Shown: positions 17,873-27,128, counted from the first letter of the stretch. The stretch: DNA of 64,000 bases from Planctomycetales bacterium (GCA_028285345.1 JANQPT010000014.1:62001-126000), one strand, 5' to 3'. The notes: a model not told the origin generated them from the sequence alone. Program-made: numbers and translations.

Positions 17873-19441
17873 TCATTGTTTCGATGTTCCCAGGTCAACG
17901 CCAACTCGCTCTGACCACAATCGAAACAGCCCGCTCAGTTCGCGAACCTTTTCCGGGTAATCCCGCACGAGATTCTTCATTTCGGTCAGATCGCGCCCCA
18001 GATCGTACAGTTCCCAGTCACCACCCTTGACTGCGACCAATTTCCAGTCCCCCGCGCGGACCGCGCGGTGACCTTGGTTTTCCCAAAACAACGTACGTTG
18101 CTTGCTGTGCCGTTTGCCTTTCAAGACCGAAACAAGACTCAAACCGTCCGGTTTTGGAGCTGCATCCTTCCCGCTCCGCGGCTTAAGGTCCGAACCGGCC
18201 AACTCTTGAAACGTGGGAAACAGATCGATTACATGTCCGACCTGCCGCGTGATCGTTCCGGGCGCAATCACGCCCGGCCAATAGGCGATCAGGGGAGTGG
18301 CAATGCCTCCCTCGTGTACGTAGCGCTTGTAGCGGCGAAACGGAGTATTGCTCGCGTTGGCCCAACCTTGTCCGCAGTAGGCAAACGTCTGTCGCGATCC
18401 CGGACGGGCGTTCGGCGGAGCTTCCCGGTTGCGGTCGACATGGTTTCCGCCGTTGTCGGACAGAAACAGCACCAACGTCTGCTGCTCGATATCCAATTCG
18501 CGGAGCTTATTGAGCACTCTGCCAATCCCTTGGTCCATGCGGTCCACCATCGCCGCGTAAATGGCCATCTTCAGGGCGAGGTCCTGCTGCGATTTCGGCG
18601 ACAGGCGATCCCAATCCGGAGCATCAGATTCTGAGAGTTTCCAAGATGCCTCGGCAAGCCCCAACGTGCGCATCCGTTTCAGCCGGCGGCTCCTGACGGT
18701 ATCCCAGCCGTCGAGGTAGGTCTCCCGGTACTTGGCAATGTCCTCGTCATAAGCATGCAGGGGGGCATGCGGGGCGGTGTATGAGAGGTAGAGAAAAAAC
18801 GGCTTTTCACGCCGGCCATGTTCCTGGATGTAATTGACCGCCGCGTCGCTCAGCGCATCGGTCATGTAGAACGTTCCGTCATCCGGCGGGCGATAGTCGC
18901 GGTCATCGCGGGCCATCTTTGCCCAAGGAGAGAGTTCCCAATAACTCGACGCGCCCGAGATCAGACCGAAATATCGTTCGAAACCGCGGTCGCGGGGCCA
19001 GTGCGGACGGTGTTCGCCGACATGCCACTTGCCGGACATCAAGGTTTGATATCCGGCGCCTCGCAGCATCTCGGCAGCGGTGACCGCCTGTTTGTTAAGG
19101 TATCCCTGGTAGGGAGAAAAAGACTCCGCCTCGCCCGGCGCGCGGCGGACCATGCCCCCCATGCCGGCGCGGTGGGAATACAGGCCGGTTAGCAGCGCCG
19201 CGCGTGTCGGACAGCACTTGGCGCCGTTGTAGAACTGCGTAAACCGCAGCCCGCCGGCGGCCATGCGGTCGAGGTGGGGCGTTTGAATCTCGCCGCCATA
19301 GCAACCGACATCAGAATAGCCCATATCGTCGGCCAAGATGAGCACGATGTTCGGCTGCTGATCGGCAACGCAGTGCGTTTCCGTTGAAACGCAGCAAAGC
19401 AGCACGACTAGGCAACTCGTGGTGATCCGCTGCCGAGACAT
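17873..19441 (-). CDS. Secreted type I sulfatase (arylsulfatase family)
   Basis: The protein is 522 residues from ATG 19441, with a signal peptide (TTSCLVVLLCCVSTETHCVA). The metal-binding start is NIVLILADDMGYSDVGCYGG (Asp 38 and 39), followed by the sulfatase signature CCPTRAALLTG; Cys 76 fits the CxPxR position converted to formylglycine. The later MSGKWHVG and FLSDNGGNHVD blocks are also present, and the C-terminus (WKLVAVKGGDWELYDLGRDLTEMKNL) is the usual one. It likely removes sulfate from polysaccharides outside the cytoplasm. Planctomycetes carry many of these. Activation needs a formylglycine-generating enzyme elsewhere. An upstream frame to 19513 exists but would precede the signal peptide. 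It is followed by the shared terminator. Confidence 0.94.
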   Translation of the reverse strand: MSRQRITTSCLVVLLCCVSTETHCVADQQPNIVLILADDMGYSDVGCYGGEIQTPHLDRMAAGGLRFTQFYNGAKCCPTRAALLTGLYSHRAGMGGMVRRAPGEAESFSPYQGYLNKQAVTAAEMLRGAGYQTLMSGKWHVGEHRPHWPRDRGFERYFGLISGASSYWELSPWAKMARDDRDYRPPDDGTFYMTDALSDAAVNYIQEHGRREKPFFLYLSYTAPHAPLHAYDEDIAKYRETYLDGWDTVRSRRLKRMRTLGLAEASWKLSESDAPDWDRLSPKSQQDLALKMAIYAAMVDRMDQGIGRVLNKLRELDIEQQTLVLFLSDNGGNHVDRNREAPPNARPGSRQTFAYCGQGWANASNTPFRRYKRYVHEGGIATPLIAYWPGVIAPGTITRQVGHVIDLFPTFQELAGSDLKPRSGKDAAPKPDGLSLVSVLKGKRHSKQRTLFWENQGHRAVRAGDWKLVAVKGGDWELYDLGRDLTEMKNLVRDYPEKVRELSGLFRLWSERVGVDLGTSKQ

Positions 19442-19528
19442 CGGTCGCTCCGGCGCCGGTCTCTGCCCAGTTGCGGGCGGACATCGATCCGTCAGCATCA
19501 TGCCGGCAACCATCGAGCGGTCTCTGTC

Positions 19529-19936
19529 TTAGTGAGCGGTCTCCGCAGCTTGTTCGTCGGAGTCCTCCGGGAAGCGGCAGATTTGGTCGCAGGCGCCGCT
19601 GCTTTGAACAGAACCGCAGAGCATCATGATCACGACCAGTGCGGTCACGTACACCAACTTGCCGTAAAAGTTGCTGACATTCCAGCCGATGCCAAAATCG
19701 TGAACGCCACTGGCCGGAGGTGCGATCTCGCCCCAAACCAGCACTGCGGCGAACATGATCAGGAAGACGGGAATCCAGCCGCCTTTGGCCAGAATGCGGT
19801 TGAGTTTCAGCCAATTGACTGCGAACAGCCAAAAGACGCACCAGGCGATCAGGGGGATCCAGGGTCCAACCAATAATCCTAGAGCGGTCAGCAACTCCCA
19901 AACTGCCGTAAACAGGTTTTGCAATGATTCCGACAT
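19529..19936 (-). CDS. Small membrane protein of unknown function
   Basis: The 135-residue protein has three or four hydrophobic segments (about 10-30, 30-45, 50-70, 90-110) and a short Cys-containing acidic tail, CGSVQSSGACDQICRFPEDSDEQ. Its sequence WIPLIAWCVFWLFAVNWLKLNRILAKGGWIPV looks like a conserved planctomycete membrane protein family, but I know no function. It lies just upstream of the sulfatase on the same strand and could share its promoter. Codon use matches the neighbours, which supports it being real. Confidence 0.7.
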   Translation of the reverse strand: MSESLQNLFTAVWELLTALGLLVGPWIPLIAWCVFWLFAVNWLKLNRILAKGGWIPVFLIMFAAVLVWGEIAPPASGVHDFGIGWNVSNFYGKLVYVTALVVIMMLCGSVQSSGACDQICRFPEDSDEQAAETAH

Positions 19937-20253
19937 GTGCCGCGGTCGCTTTCAGGAAATCGGGGTCCTCAGAGTCGCATCGTGCGGGGCATTCTAGCCG
20001 ATCACTCATAGAGATGCCAGTACGCCTGGTCAACGATTCGTGGTCGGTGGTCTTGGGCGGCAACGCGGGGATGATCATCTTTCACCGGGTGAGGTCAACT
20101 TAAAATGAACCGAGTTTGACGATTATGCCGATAAGCCAGACGTCGTGGCTCTATCGCGCCCCCGACGCGCGTGAGCCGATTGCGGGCTGAAATTCCTTCA
20201 GAGAACAATCCGGCCATGTCCAACACAGCATGAGCCAGAGGAGAAGTCGAGCG
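19937..20253. other. Divergent intergenic region
   Basis: About 317 bases between the minus-strand membrane-protein gene and the plus-strand secreted Tyr/Gln-rich protein gene. It likely holds both promoters. I found no convincing motif, hairpin or coding frame. Confidence 0.4.
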
Positions 20254-21084
20254 ATGTTGAGAGCCGTCTCAAATGCGATCTTGTTTTTGGCGATAACTGC
20301 GGGAACCGTCGAAGTCGCTCAAGCACAGTGGTGCTTTCCCTGTTTTGACTGCTGCTACAATTGCGGTCTCGTCGACTGCGGCTGTGCCAGCACGTGCAGT
20401 TCGGCGACCGTGCTCCCTCCTTTGACGACGACACAGGTGCAGCCGGTGATCTCGACGCAATACCGGCAGCAACAACAGATCACCTATCGGGACGTCGCCC
20501 AGACTGAGTATCGCCAAGAAGCGTATTACAAAAGCGTGCCGGTCACGACGTACGAAAACGTCACCGTTGACGAGGGGAGCTACCAGCGCGTCTGGGTCCC
20601 CAAGCTGGTGAACAAGACCGTCGCGAAGCAGGGCTATCAGTCGCAGCTCTCCTACCGGTCCGTTCCCTATCAAGTCACACGCCGAATTCCGGAAGTGACC
20701 ACGCAGCTGGTCCCAGAACAGCGGATCAGCTATCAGTCGTCGTATACGACAAGCTATACGCCGCCGCTCTACACGACCTACAATGCGAATCTGCTCCCGC
20801 CGTTGACGACTCCGATTGTCGCAGCGCCTCCGGCGACTCCGATTGCTTCTTCGCCGGTGCCTCGGCGGTCGCTGTCGAGTTCTTCACTGGGCCCGGTTCC
20901 CGATCCGGAATTTGATGAGGCGGGACGGGCGCTCCCCGTTCCTCGCCGCGCCGCTACCAGCAGTCGCTACGACGACTATCGTCCCGCTCGTCGTCGGTCT
21001 TCGGCACAGACGGCGAAGAAGTTTGTGCCGGCGCCCTCCGCCGCTGCGGTCTGGCAAACTCCGCGCGGAACCGTCTATCGCTAA
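20254..21084 (+). CDS. Secreted Tyr/Gln/Thr-rich repeat protein of unknown function
   Basis: The 276-residue protein has a signal peptide ending VEVAQAQ and then a Cys cluster (WCFPCFDCCYNCGLVDCGCASTCSS, written here in outline: eight Cys in about 25 residues). The middle is low in charge and rich in Tyr, Gln, Thr and Val, with loosely repeated units such as QQITYRDVAQTEYRQEAYYKS, then YQSQLSYRSVPYQVTRR and RISYQSSYTTSYTPPLYTTY. The C-terminal third is Pro/Ala/Arg-rich. Such proteins in planctomycetes are suspected cell-surface or stalk components, but I know no tested case. AGGAG at 20239-20243 fits ATG 20254; ATG 20230 is an alternative giving a longer basic leader. Confidence 0.75.
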   Translation: MLRAVSNAILFLAITAGTVEVAQAQWCFPCFDCCYNCGLVDCGCASTCSSATVLPPLTTTQVQPVISTQYRQQQQITYRDVAQTEYRQEAYYKSVPVTTYENVTVDEGSYQRVWVPKLVNKTVAKQGYQSQLSYRSVPYQVTRRIPEVTTQLVPEQRISYQSSYTTSYTPPLYTTYNANLLPPLTTPIVAAPPATPIASSPVPRRSLSSSSLGPVPDPEFDEAGRALPVPRRAATSSRYDDYRPARRRSSAQTAKKFVPAPSAAAVWQTPRGTVYR

Positions 21085-21196
21085 GGGTTCGCTTCAAACC
21101 GCGCTTGCGGTATGATTCCGCGAAAATGGACCGTACGTCAGCCGCGACGCGCGCTGCCTGATCGGCTTGAATCTTCCGCAAGCAGGAATCCTGGAC

Positions 21197-22555
21197 GTGC
21201 CCCAAGACGACGTACAGCCGGATAGCGGCCGGATCGCCTGGATTCCGGCTTCGAGTTGGATTCTCTACGACCTGGCAAACACGATCTATGCCGGGGCGAT
21301 TACTTACGTCGTCGCACCCTATTTCAAGAATACCTTCACCTATATCTCGGCATTTGGGATCACCCAAACGGTGACGATGATCGCCTCCGGGTTGGTGATG
21401 CCGATCATTGCCTCGATCTGCGACCGGACGGCACAGACGCGCTTGTATTTGACGCTGTTCACGGCCCTGTGCATCGGATCGATGTTCGGCTGGGCGGTGT
21501 GGACAACCGAAATCTCGATACTGATTTTCTTGGCGATCGGCAACTTCTCCTATCAAAACGCGCTCGTGTTTTATAACGCGCTCTTGCCGTCGGTCGCGCC
21601 CACCGAGAAGGCGGGGCTAATCTCCGGGCTCGGTGTCGGCCTCGGCTATGCCGGAACGATTGTCACAATTCTAATTGCGCTGACGCTCCATCAATTCGGT
21701 TTTGGGTTTCAGGCCATCTGCGGCGCATGCGCGGCCCTATTCTTGATCTTGGCGCTGCCATGTCTGCTAATCGTCAAGGAGAAGCGGCACATCGACCGCC
21801 GCCCGTTGTCACTGGACGTCGTCCGAGAACGCGGCGCCGCGTTGTGGACGACGATCCGACAGCTGCCTCACAATCGCGTTGTCCTGTTGTTTTTCATCGG
21901 CAATTTTTTCCTGGTCGACGTACTCAACACGGCAATTCTGTACTTTGCGACGTTCACAGAAAACGTGTTTCAACTCCAGGCGGACCGCGGCGAGTTAATC
22001 TTGCTCGGTCATCAATTCGACAGTGCGCAGCAGTTCGCGATGATCATGGGCATCGTGCTTTGCTCACTGGCGTTGGTGTTCGGCAGTTTGAGCGGGTACA
22101 TGTCGGACCGGATTCACCCGTTGCGAGTGGTTCGCGGTTCTGGGTGGTGCTTACTACTCGGTCTGGCGGGAGCAATTTTTGCCGGTGGAAAGTCGCCGTT
22201 CTTGTACATGGTTGCGCTGTGCGGCGCGGGCTCATTCGGGTTGGCGGGAATTTGGACCGCGGGCCGTAAAGTGTTGCTGTTGGTCGCTCCCAAGGAAGAC
22301 ATCGCCCAATATTTCGGCCTGTATGGGATCACGCTGAAACTGTCCGTGGTCGGAAGCACAACGTTCGCGCTCATCGCCGACGCGGTCCTTCGCTGGCAGA
22401 TGCGGCGCGTGTCGGAGGATCTGGCGCTGGAACTGAGCCAAAAATACGCGATTGGCTTTCAGTTGATTCAACTGTTGCTGGGGTTGGGGGTGCTGTACGC
22501 TATTCGCACGCGGGATGTGCCGGAAAATGGAGCGGCGGACGCTGTCGAATTGTAA
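21197..22555 (+). CDS. UMF1-type MFS transporter
   Basis: The protein has about 452 residues and twelve hydrophobic segments. Sequence features of the UMF1 (unknown major facilitator 1) family are WILYDLANTIYAGAITYVVAPYF at the first helix, NFSYQNALVFYNALLPSVAP and GLISGLGVGLGYAGTI in helices four and five, and FFIGNFFLVDVLNTAILYFATF in the second half. Fungal relatives (Atg22) export amino acids from the vacuole; bacterial substrates are unknown. GTG 21197 has an AGGAA upstream and puts the N-terminus close to helix one; TTG 21167 is possible. A minus-strand gene for a small membrane protein follows convergently, 22 bases away. Confidence 0.88.
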   Translation: MPQDDVQPDSGRIAWIPASSWILYDLANTIYAGAITYVVAPYFKNTFTYISAFGITQTVTMIASGLVMPIIASICDRTAQTRLYLTLFTALCIGSMFGWAVWTTEISILIFLAIGNFSYQNALVFYNALLPSVAPTEKAGLISGLGVGLGYAGTIVTILIALTLHQFGFGFQAICGACAALFLILALPCLLIVKEKRHIDRRPLSLDVVRERGAALWTTIRQLPHNRVVLLFFIGNFFLVDVLNTAILYFATFTENVFQLQADRGELILLGHQFDSAQQFAMIMGIVLCSLALVFGSLSGYMSDRIHPLRVVRGSGWCLLLGLAGAIFAGGKSPFLYMVALCGAGSFGLAGIWTAGRKVLLLVAPKEDIAQYFGLYGITLKLSVVGSTTFALIADAVLRWQMRRVSEDLALELSQKYAIGFQLIQLLLGLGVLYAIRTRDVPENGAADAVEL

Positions 22556-22577
22556 CCCGTTTCGCAATGCGTGCGCG

Positions 22578-22943
22578 TCAGGGCTGCAAGTCGTGCTCGC
22601 GAACCTCATCGCCGTAGATGAACCGGACGCGTTGTTGGGACTCGTCGAACTCGATGCGGGCATCCGCTCCCGCCTGGACGACGCCCAGCAGAAAATTGGA
22701 TCGGCCGCCGTTTTTGCGGCGAATTTGTGCGCTGACATCGCTGCGGGATTTCACAATCGAAAGTTGGATCGGTTCGCCCCGAATCACAACCTCGCGTTCC
22801 GCGAGCGTGTTGACGTATGACTGGATTGATACAGCGATCAGGACACCCAGGCAGAGCAACAGCGGTGCAGCGACGATCAGCACAAGCATTCGTGGGGGAT
22901 GAAGTCCGACCGTGTGAACCTGTGCGAATTCATGTTCAGACAT
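22578..22943 (-). CDS. Small single-pass membrane protein
   Basis: The 121-residue protein begins MSEHEFAQVHTVGLHPPRM and has one strong membrane helix (about 22-45, LVLIVAAPLLLCLGVLIAV). Its remaining 75 residues are soluble and beta-rich (REVVIRGEPIQLSIVKSRSDVSAQIRR ... RVRFIYGDEVREHDLQP). The soluble part most likely faces the outside. I do not recognise a family. ATG 22943 has AGGGGG nearby upstream; the frame runs further to 23012 but into the palindromic repeat at 22960-23117, so the longer form is probably not real. It is convergent with the transporter gene. Confidence 0.65.
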   Translation of the reverse strand: MSEHEFAQVHTVGLHPPRMLVLIVAAPLLLCLGVLIAVSIQSYVNTLAEREVVIRGEPIQLSIVKSRSDVSAQIRRKNGGRSNFLLGVVQAGADARIEFDESQQRVRFIYGDEVREHDLQP

Positions 22944-22959
22944 CGTAACGCCCCCTGGC

Positions 22960-23117
22960 GGGTGGCCGCGATTGAGAATCAATCGGGGTGCCGCAGGCAC
23001 ACGAGGCCGCAATTTCCCCGTTCCCTATCTGTCGCAACCGCAATCGCCGTGATCGCTGAAATTGCGGCCTCGTGCAGGCTCCGCCTGCCCCGATTGCTGA
23101 CGCAATCGCGGCCACCC
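22960..23117. repeat. Long palindromic dispersed element, copy 1 (158 bp)
   Basis: The element starts GGGTGGCCGCGATTG and ends with its complement CAATCGCGGCCACCC. Inner complementary blocks are also present: AATCGGGGTGCCGCAGGCAC near the left with GCCTGCCCCGATTG near the right, and GAGGCCGCAATTTC with GAAATTGCGGCCTC. It folds as a long imperfect hairpin. A second copy at 52921-53077 matches it in reverse orientation over its full length. It lies between the ends of two minus-strand genes and does not encode a protein. Confidence 0.9.
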
Positions 23118-23135
23118 CTGGATTGTGACGGCGTA

Positions 23136-24479
23136 TTATGGTTTCGCGGCGTTGGCTGCGACGGTGGACGTTAATTCCGTCAAGTCCTCCGGTGCCATGT
23201 TCCGCATGTCTTCGTTGATTCGCATCGAGCAGAATTTCGGGCCGCACATGGAGCAGAATTTCGCGCTCTTGAACGTCTCTTGCGGCAAGGTCTCGTCGTG
23301 CATTTCGCGGGCCCGCTCGGGATCGAGTGACAACTCAAATTGCCGATTCCAGTCGAACTCGTAGCGCGCTTTGGAGAGTGCATCGTCACGGTCGCGGGCG
23401 CCGACGCGGTGCCGGGCGACGTCTGCGGCGTGGGCGGCGATTTTGTAGGCAATTACTCCCTCGCGAACGTCTTTGGCAACTGGCAATCCCAAGTGCTCTT
23501 TGGGCGTCACGTAACAGAGCATCGACGCGCCGTGCTGTCCAGCAATCGCCGCTCCGATGGCGCTGGAAATATGATCGTATCCCGGCGAGATGTCGATCAC
23601 GAGCGGACCCAAGACGTAAAACGGCGCGCCGTGGCAGACCTCAATCTCCCGCTGCATGTTCATCGGAATCTGATCCATCGGCACGTGCCCCGGACCTTCG
23701 ATCATCACTTGATTCTGTTTGGCCCACGCCCGCTGGGTCAGTTCGCCCATCACGTCCAACTCGGCAAACTGCGCCTCGTCGGATGCGTCCGCCAAGCAGC
23801 CGGGACGCAGCCCGTCACCAATGCTCCAGGTGACGTCGTACTCGTACATAATGTCGCACAAGTCTTCGAAATGGGTGTAGAGCGGATTTTGCTGCCGGTG
23901 ATGCATCATCCACTGTGCCATGAGCGACCCGCCGCGGCTGACAATGCCGGTCACCCGATTCATGGTCAACGAGAGGTGCTCGATCAGGATTCCCGCGTGC
24001 AGCGTCATATAGTCGACACCCTGCTTGGCCTGATGCTCGACCATGTCGAGCATGTCTTGCGGCTTCATGTCGAGGAAGTCGTCCAGGTTCTGCACGACCT
24101 GATAGACCGGCACCGTGCCGATGGGAACCGGTGACGCGTCGATCAGCGTCTGGCGAATCTCGTCGATGCCCGCTCCGGTGGAAAGGTCCATCACCGTGTC
24201 CGCCCCGAAATGGACGGCGGCGTGCAGCTTCTCCAATTCTTCGCCCGCTTCACTGGTCACGGCGCTGTTGCCTATGTTGGCGTTGATCTTGCACTTCGAG
24301 GCGATACCGATGCACATCGGCTCGAGGTTTTTGGTCAGGTGTACCTTGTTAGCCGGGATCACCATCCGCCCGGCGGCGACCTCGTCGCGAATCAACTCGG
24401 GGGCCAACTGTTCGCGTGTTGCGACGAATTCCATTTCGGGCGTGACTTCGCCCTGACGGGCGCGTTCGATTTGGGTCAT
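23136..24479 (-). CDS. thiC: Phosphomethylpyrimidine synthase
   Basis: The 447-residue enzyme is ThiC, which converts aminoimidazole ribotide to hydroxymethylpyrimidine phosphate in thiamine synthesis, using radical S-adenosylmethionine chemistry. Recognisable blocks are [55 protein letters not shown], and [11 protein letters not shown]. The C-terminal iron-sulfur motif CSMCGPKFC supplies three Cys (409, 412, 417). It has the shorter bacterial form without an N-terminal extension. GGAGG lies about 11 bases upstream of ATG 24479. The leader shows no TPP riboswitch core, which is the usual control for this gene; a 30-base hairpin is present instead. No other thiamine gene is adjacent. Confidence 0.97.
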   Translation of the reverse strand: MTQIERARQGEVTPEMEFVATREQLAPELIRDEVAAGRMVIPANKVHLTKNLEPMCIGIASKCKINANIGNSAVTSEAGEELEKLHAAVHFGADTVMDLSTGAGIDEIRQTLIDASPVPIGTVPVYQVVQNLDDFLDMKPQDMLDMVEHQAKQGVDYMTLHAGILIEHLSLTMNRVTGIVSRGGSLMAQWMMHHRQQNPLYTHFEDLCDIMYEYDVTWSIGDGLRPGCLADASDEAQFAELDVMGELTQRAWAKQNQVMIEGPGHVPMDQIPMNMQREIEVCHGAPFYVLGPLVIDISPGYDHISSAIGAAIAGQHGASMLCYVTPKEHLGLPVAKDVREGVIAYKIAAHAADVARHRVGARDRDDALSKARYEFDWNRQFELSLDPERAREMHDETLPQETFKSAKFCSMCGPKFCSMRINEDMRNMAPEDLTELTSTVAANAAKP

Positions 24480-24514
24480 GGTGTTGACCGCCTCCGTGGC
24501 TTATGTGAAAGAAT

Positions 24515-24544
24515 CGAGAGTCCTGGTGTTGCCAACGACTCTCG
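24515..24544 (-). promoter_or_regulatory. Hairpin in the thiC leader
   Basis: An 8-base stem, CGAGAGTC (24515-24522) with GACTCTCG (24537-24544), lies 36 bases upstream of thiC. The loop is 14 bases. There is no T-run after it in the transcript direction, so it is not an obvious terminator. It may affect translation or message stability; that is inference. The conserved CUGAGA and ACCUGAUC elements of a TPP riboswitch are not seen in the region 24480-24660. Confidence 0.45.
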
Positions 24545-24669
24545 ACGAATTCGTTGGACGAAAAAGTGCGGCTATTTCGGGCTGCTTGTTGTATCGTAGT
24601 TTTCGTGGTTGGAATGTCAACGCGGCGAGAGAGAGGCGGCGTTGATGGCTGTTTGCGGTGAACACATGA

Positions 24670-24852
24670 AACCACGGAGGCACGGAGACACCGAGGACAA
24701 ATTCGAAGCACGAAATTCGAAATCCTAAACAAATTCAAAATCAGAATTTCAAAATGACAAAACGGTACACATTTTGGTCATTCGTGCTTTGGATTTGTTT
24801 CGTATTTCGAAATTCGGATTTCGATATTTCAAACCTCCGTGCCTCCGTGGTT
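24670..24852. repeat. 183 bp palindromic element with 18-base perfect arms
   Basis: The outer arms AACCACGGAGGCACGGAG (24670-24687) and CTCCGTGCCTCCGTGGTT (24835-24852) are exact complements. Inside lies an AT-rich imperfect palindrome built from AATTCGAAGCACGAAATTCG-like words on both sides. Its left inner part (24704-24736) matches 46065-46097 at 31 of 33 positions. It fills most of the gap between thiC and the PfkB kinase gene; the remaining flanks (24545-24669 and 24853-25018) show no gene and presumably hold the kinase promoter. Confidence 0.85.
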
Positions 24853-25018
24853 GATACCTAATTGGCAGAGGTGCCGTCTGTGGCGTCCTGGTTTGAATTG
24901 GTTGTGGATTCAATACGCCGCCGACCCTTTGACGCCATGCCGCCGGGATGGTATTTAAGCGGAATTCCCGGTTGTCGCGGCCAGTGAACCGACCAATCAT
25001 CTGAAGGAGCGCATGATT

Positions 25019-26002
25019 ATGTCATATGACGTCTACGGCGTGGGCAACGCCCTGGTGGACATGCAGGCACAAGTGTCCGAGGCGACGCTGGAGAAGCTGG
25101 GTTACGCCAAGGGCATTATGACGCTCGTCGAAGAGGAGACGCAGATCGATGTGCTCGGTGAATTGCACGGCAAGTCGGTCAACCGCTGCGCCGGCGGCTC
25201 GGCGGCCAATACGATAATTGGCATCGCCGATTTGGGCGGCAAAGCGGCGTATGCCGGCAAGGTCGGACGCGATCCGCTGGGCGATTTTTGCCTCAGCGAC
25301 ATGCGGGAGATGGGCGTCGCCATCGAAGTCCCCCAAGCCGATGGGCATACTGGGACCTGTGTGGTGCTGATCACCGACGATGCACAGCGGACAATGCTGA
25401 CACACCTGGGTGTCTCGGCGACGCTGGGCCCGGAGGACATCGACGAAGCAGAAATCGCGAAGGCCAAATACGTCTATATCGAGGGCTACCTGTTCACCGG
25501 CGTTTCGACCCGCGCCGCGGCGATGAAGACGATCGAACTGGCCAAGAAAAACAATGTCAAGGTCGCGTTTACGGTCTCCGATCCGTTTTTGATCAGCCTG
25601 TTCAAAGACGATTTTTGGGAATTGATTCGCGGGCCGGTCGATCTGCTGTTTTGCAATCTCGAAGAAGCGCGCAGCCTCACCGGCCGGGAGCATCCGATCA
25701 GCTGCGCCAACGAAATTCACCAGCATGCGGCGAACGTGGCGCTCACGTTCGGCAAAGATGGCTCGCTGTTGATGCACAATGGGCAGGCGATTCCCATCGA
25801 GGGAGTTGACGTCGACGCGATCGACACGACCGGCGCCGGCGACATGTATGCCGCCGGGTTGCTGTACGGCATCAACAATGGCATGAGTTGGAAACAGGCG
25901 GGGCATCTCGCCTCGCACGCGGCTGCGCGAATTGTCGAGCAATTGGGAGCGCGGCTGGAGCGGCGATTTACCGAGAAGGAAATCGCGGAATTCATGGACT
26001 AA
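25019..26002 (+). CDS. PfkB-family carbohydrate/nucleoside kinase (adenosine kinase-like)
   Basis: The protein is 327 residues from ATG 25019, nine bases after AAGGAG; ATG 25013 is too close to that site. It has the ribokinase fold: [15 protein letters not shown] at the start, the substrate region [32 protein letters not shown] (outlined), and the PfkB signature [17 protein letters not shown] with the catalytic Asp near residue 264. Family resemblance is closest to adenosine kinase-type sugar kinases common in planctomycetes and proteobacteria, which phosphorylate a ribose-like hydroxyl using ATP. The exact substrate is not settled. The NTF2-like gene follows after 23 bases and is probably co-transcribed. 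Confidence 0.88.
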   Translation: MSYDVYGVGNALVDMQAQVSEATLEKLGYAKGIMTLVEEETQIDVLGELHGKSVNRCAGGSAANTIIGIADLGGKAAYAGKVGRDPLGDFCLSDMREMGVAIEVPQADGHTGTCVVLITDDAQRTMLTHLGVSATLGPEDIDEAEIAKAKYVYIEGYLFTGVSTRAAAMKTIELAKKNNVKVAFTVSDPFLISLFKDDFWELIRGPVDLLFCNLEEARSLTGREHPISCANEIHQHAANVALTFGKDGSLLMHNGQAIPIEGVDVDAIDTTGAGDMYAAGLLYGINNGMSWKQAGHLASHAAARIVEQLGARLERRFTEKEIAEFMD

Positions 26003-26025
26003 GATCGCCAATAGAGGAGCGGCCG

Positions 26026-26574
26026 ATGGCGGAACGAGCCTATACGGCGGATGAGCAGGCGATGATTGACCTCTGGCAGCGCCACACGCAGGCCGAGTTC
26101 GAACTCAAAGATGCCGACGCCGCGATCGCCACAATGACGGACGATCCAATGCTGGTCCACGTCCCATCGGGAACGGGGGCGACCGGTAAGGAAGCATTAC
26201 GGAAGTTCTACGCGGAGGTGTTTATTCCCAATACGCCCGGCGACTTTGCAACCGAGGTTATTAGCCGCACGATCGACAAACAACGGATCGTGGAAGAATT
26301 CATCATGCGCTGCACGCACGATCGACATATGGTCTGGTTCGCGCCGGGAATCGAAGCCACGGGCCGGAAGTTGGAGGTCCCGACGATCGGGATCATCGAA
26401 TTTGAGGGAGGCAAGATGGCCTCGGAACATATCTACTGGGATCAGGCCACTGTGCTCGTGCAATTGGGACTGCTCGACCCGGAGAAACTGCCGGTGATGG
26501 GCGGCGACCAGTGCCGGCGGCTGATTGATCGTGACGCGCCCGTCAACGAGTTGATCGAGCGATTTGGTGAATGA
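26026..26574 (+). CDS. NTF2/SnoaL-like protein
   Basis: The 182-residue protein is predicted to form a cone-shaped NTF2-like fold: an N-terminal helix (DEQAMIDLWQRHTQAEFELKD), then DAAIATMTDDPMLVHVPSGTGATGKEALRKFYAEVF, and a beta sheet ending in GIIEFEGGKMASEHIYWDQATVLVQLGLL. This is the usual pattern of SnoaL/ketosteroid isomerase-like proteins, some enzymes and some ligand binders. No catalytic set is conserved clearly enough to assign a reaction. GAGGAG lies six bases upstream of ATG 26026. It sits directly behind the PfkB kinase. Confidence 0.82.
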   Translation: MAERAYTADEQAMIDLWQRHTQAEFELKDADAAIATMTDDPMLVHVPSGTGATGKEALRKFYAEVFIPNTPGDFATEVISRTIDKQRIVEEFIMRCTHDRHMVWFAPGIEATGRKLEVPTIGIIEFEGGKMASEHIYWDQATVLVQLGLLDPEKLPVMGGDQCRRLIDRDAPVNELIERFGE

Positions 26575-26633
26575 GCTGCGGAATGCCAAGCGCGTGTTAG
26601 TTTGGTCGAATCGAAATATCAAAGGGGACAGTC

Positions 26634-27128
26634 ATGAACGGTCGCTATGTGTTGGCTCTAGTGACTGCGGCTGCTATTTGTGTTCTGGCGCTACAGCGCG
26701 GCGGCACGGCGAACCTCAATCATCGACAGCAGTCCTCAGACGATGACCTCGATGAGATCGAGATGCGAGTCTCCGGATTTCTGCGGGAATTGATCAACCG
26801 CAGCTCCGACGACGCGGTCGACGAGCTTCTTGTGGGCAGTCCGTTGGAACGGGACGAGAAGAAGACCACGCAACTCAAGGATCAAGTTCAAGCGTCGAAG
26901 AAAACTTACGGTGAGTTTCTGCGGCAGGAACAACTGGAACTAAAGCGTGTCGGCGGTTCCATCATTCGCGCCGTGTATGTGCTGCACTGCCGCCGCTATC
27001 CCGTGATATGGCGAATGACGTTTTACCGGGCGACCGCAAATGGCGATTGGGCGTTGGTCGAGCTGCGATATGACACCGACTACGACAGCCTACCGTCGAC
27101 GCGGCCGGCGCCGGCGCTGCCACTATAA
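26634..27128 (+). CDS. Secreted or membrane-anchored protein of unknown function
   Basis: The 164-residue protein has a signal-like N-terminus (MNGRYVLALVTAAAICVLALQRGG) and then a charged helical region, DDDLDEIEMRVSGFLRELINR, followed by a small alpha/beta domain with CRRYPVIWRMTFYRATANGDWALVELRYDTD. The last part resembles the beta-sheet of small stress-response or DUF4864-like domains that measure transported or processed ligands, but I would not assign a family. AAAGGGGACAG before ATG 26634 is a good ribosome site. It follows the NTF2-like gene after 59 bases. Confidence 0.7.
   Translation: MNGRYVLALVTAAAICVLALQRGGTANLNHRQQSSDDDLDEIEMRVSGFLRELINRSSDDAVDELLVGSPLERDEKKTTQLKDQVQASKKTYGEFLRQEQLELKRVGGSIIRAVYVLHCRRYPVIWRMTFYRATANGDWALVELRYDTDYDSLPSTRPAPALPL

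Noticed and set aside
24480-24660. TPP riboswitch before thiC
   Set aside because: The conserved aptamer words were not found on the minus strand; only a simple hairpin is visible.
25022-26011. 329-codon minus frame
   Set aside because: It is the antisense shadow of the PfkB kinase gene, which has the DTTGAGD signature and good ribosome site.
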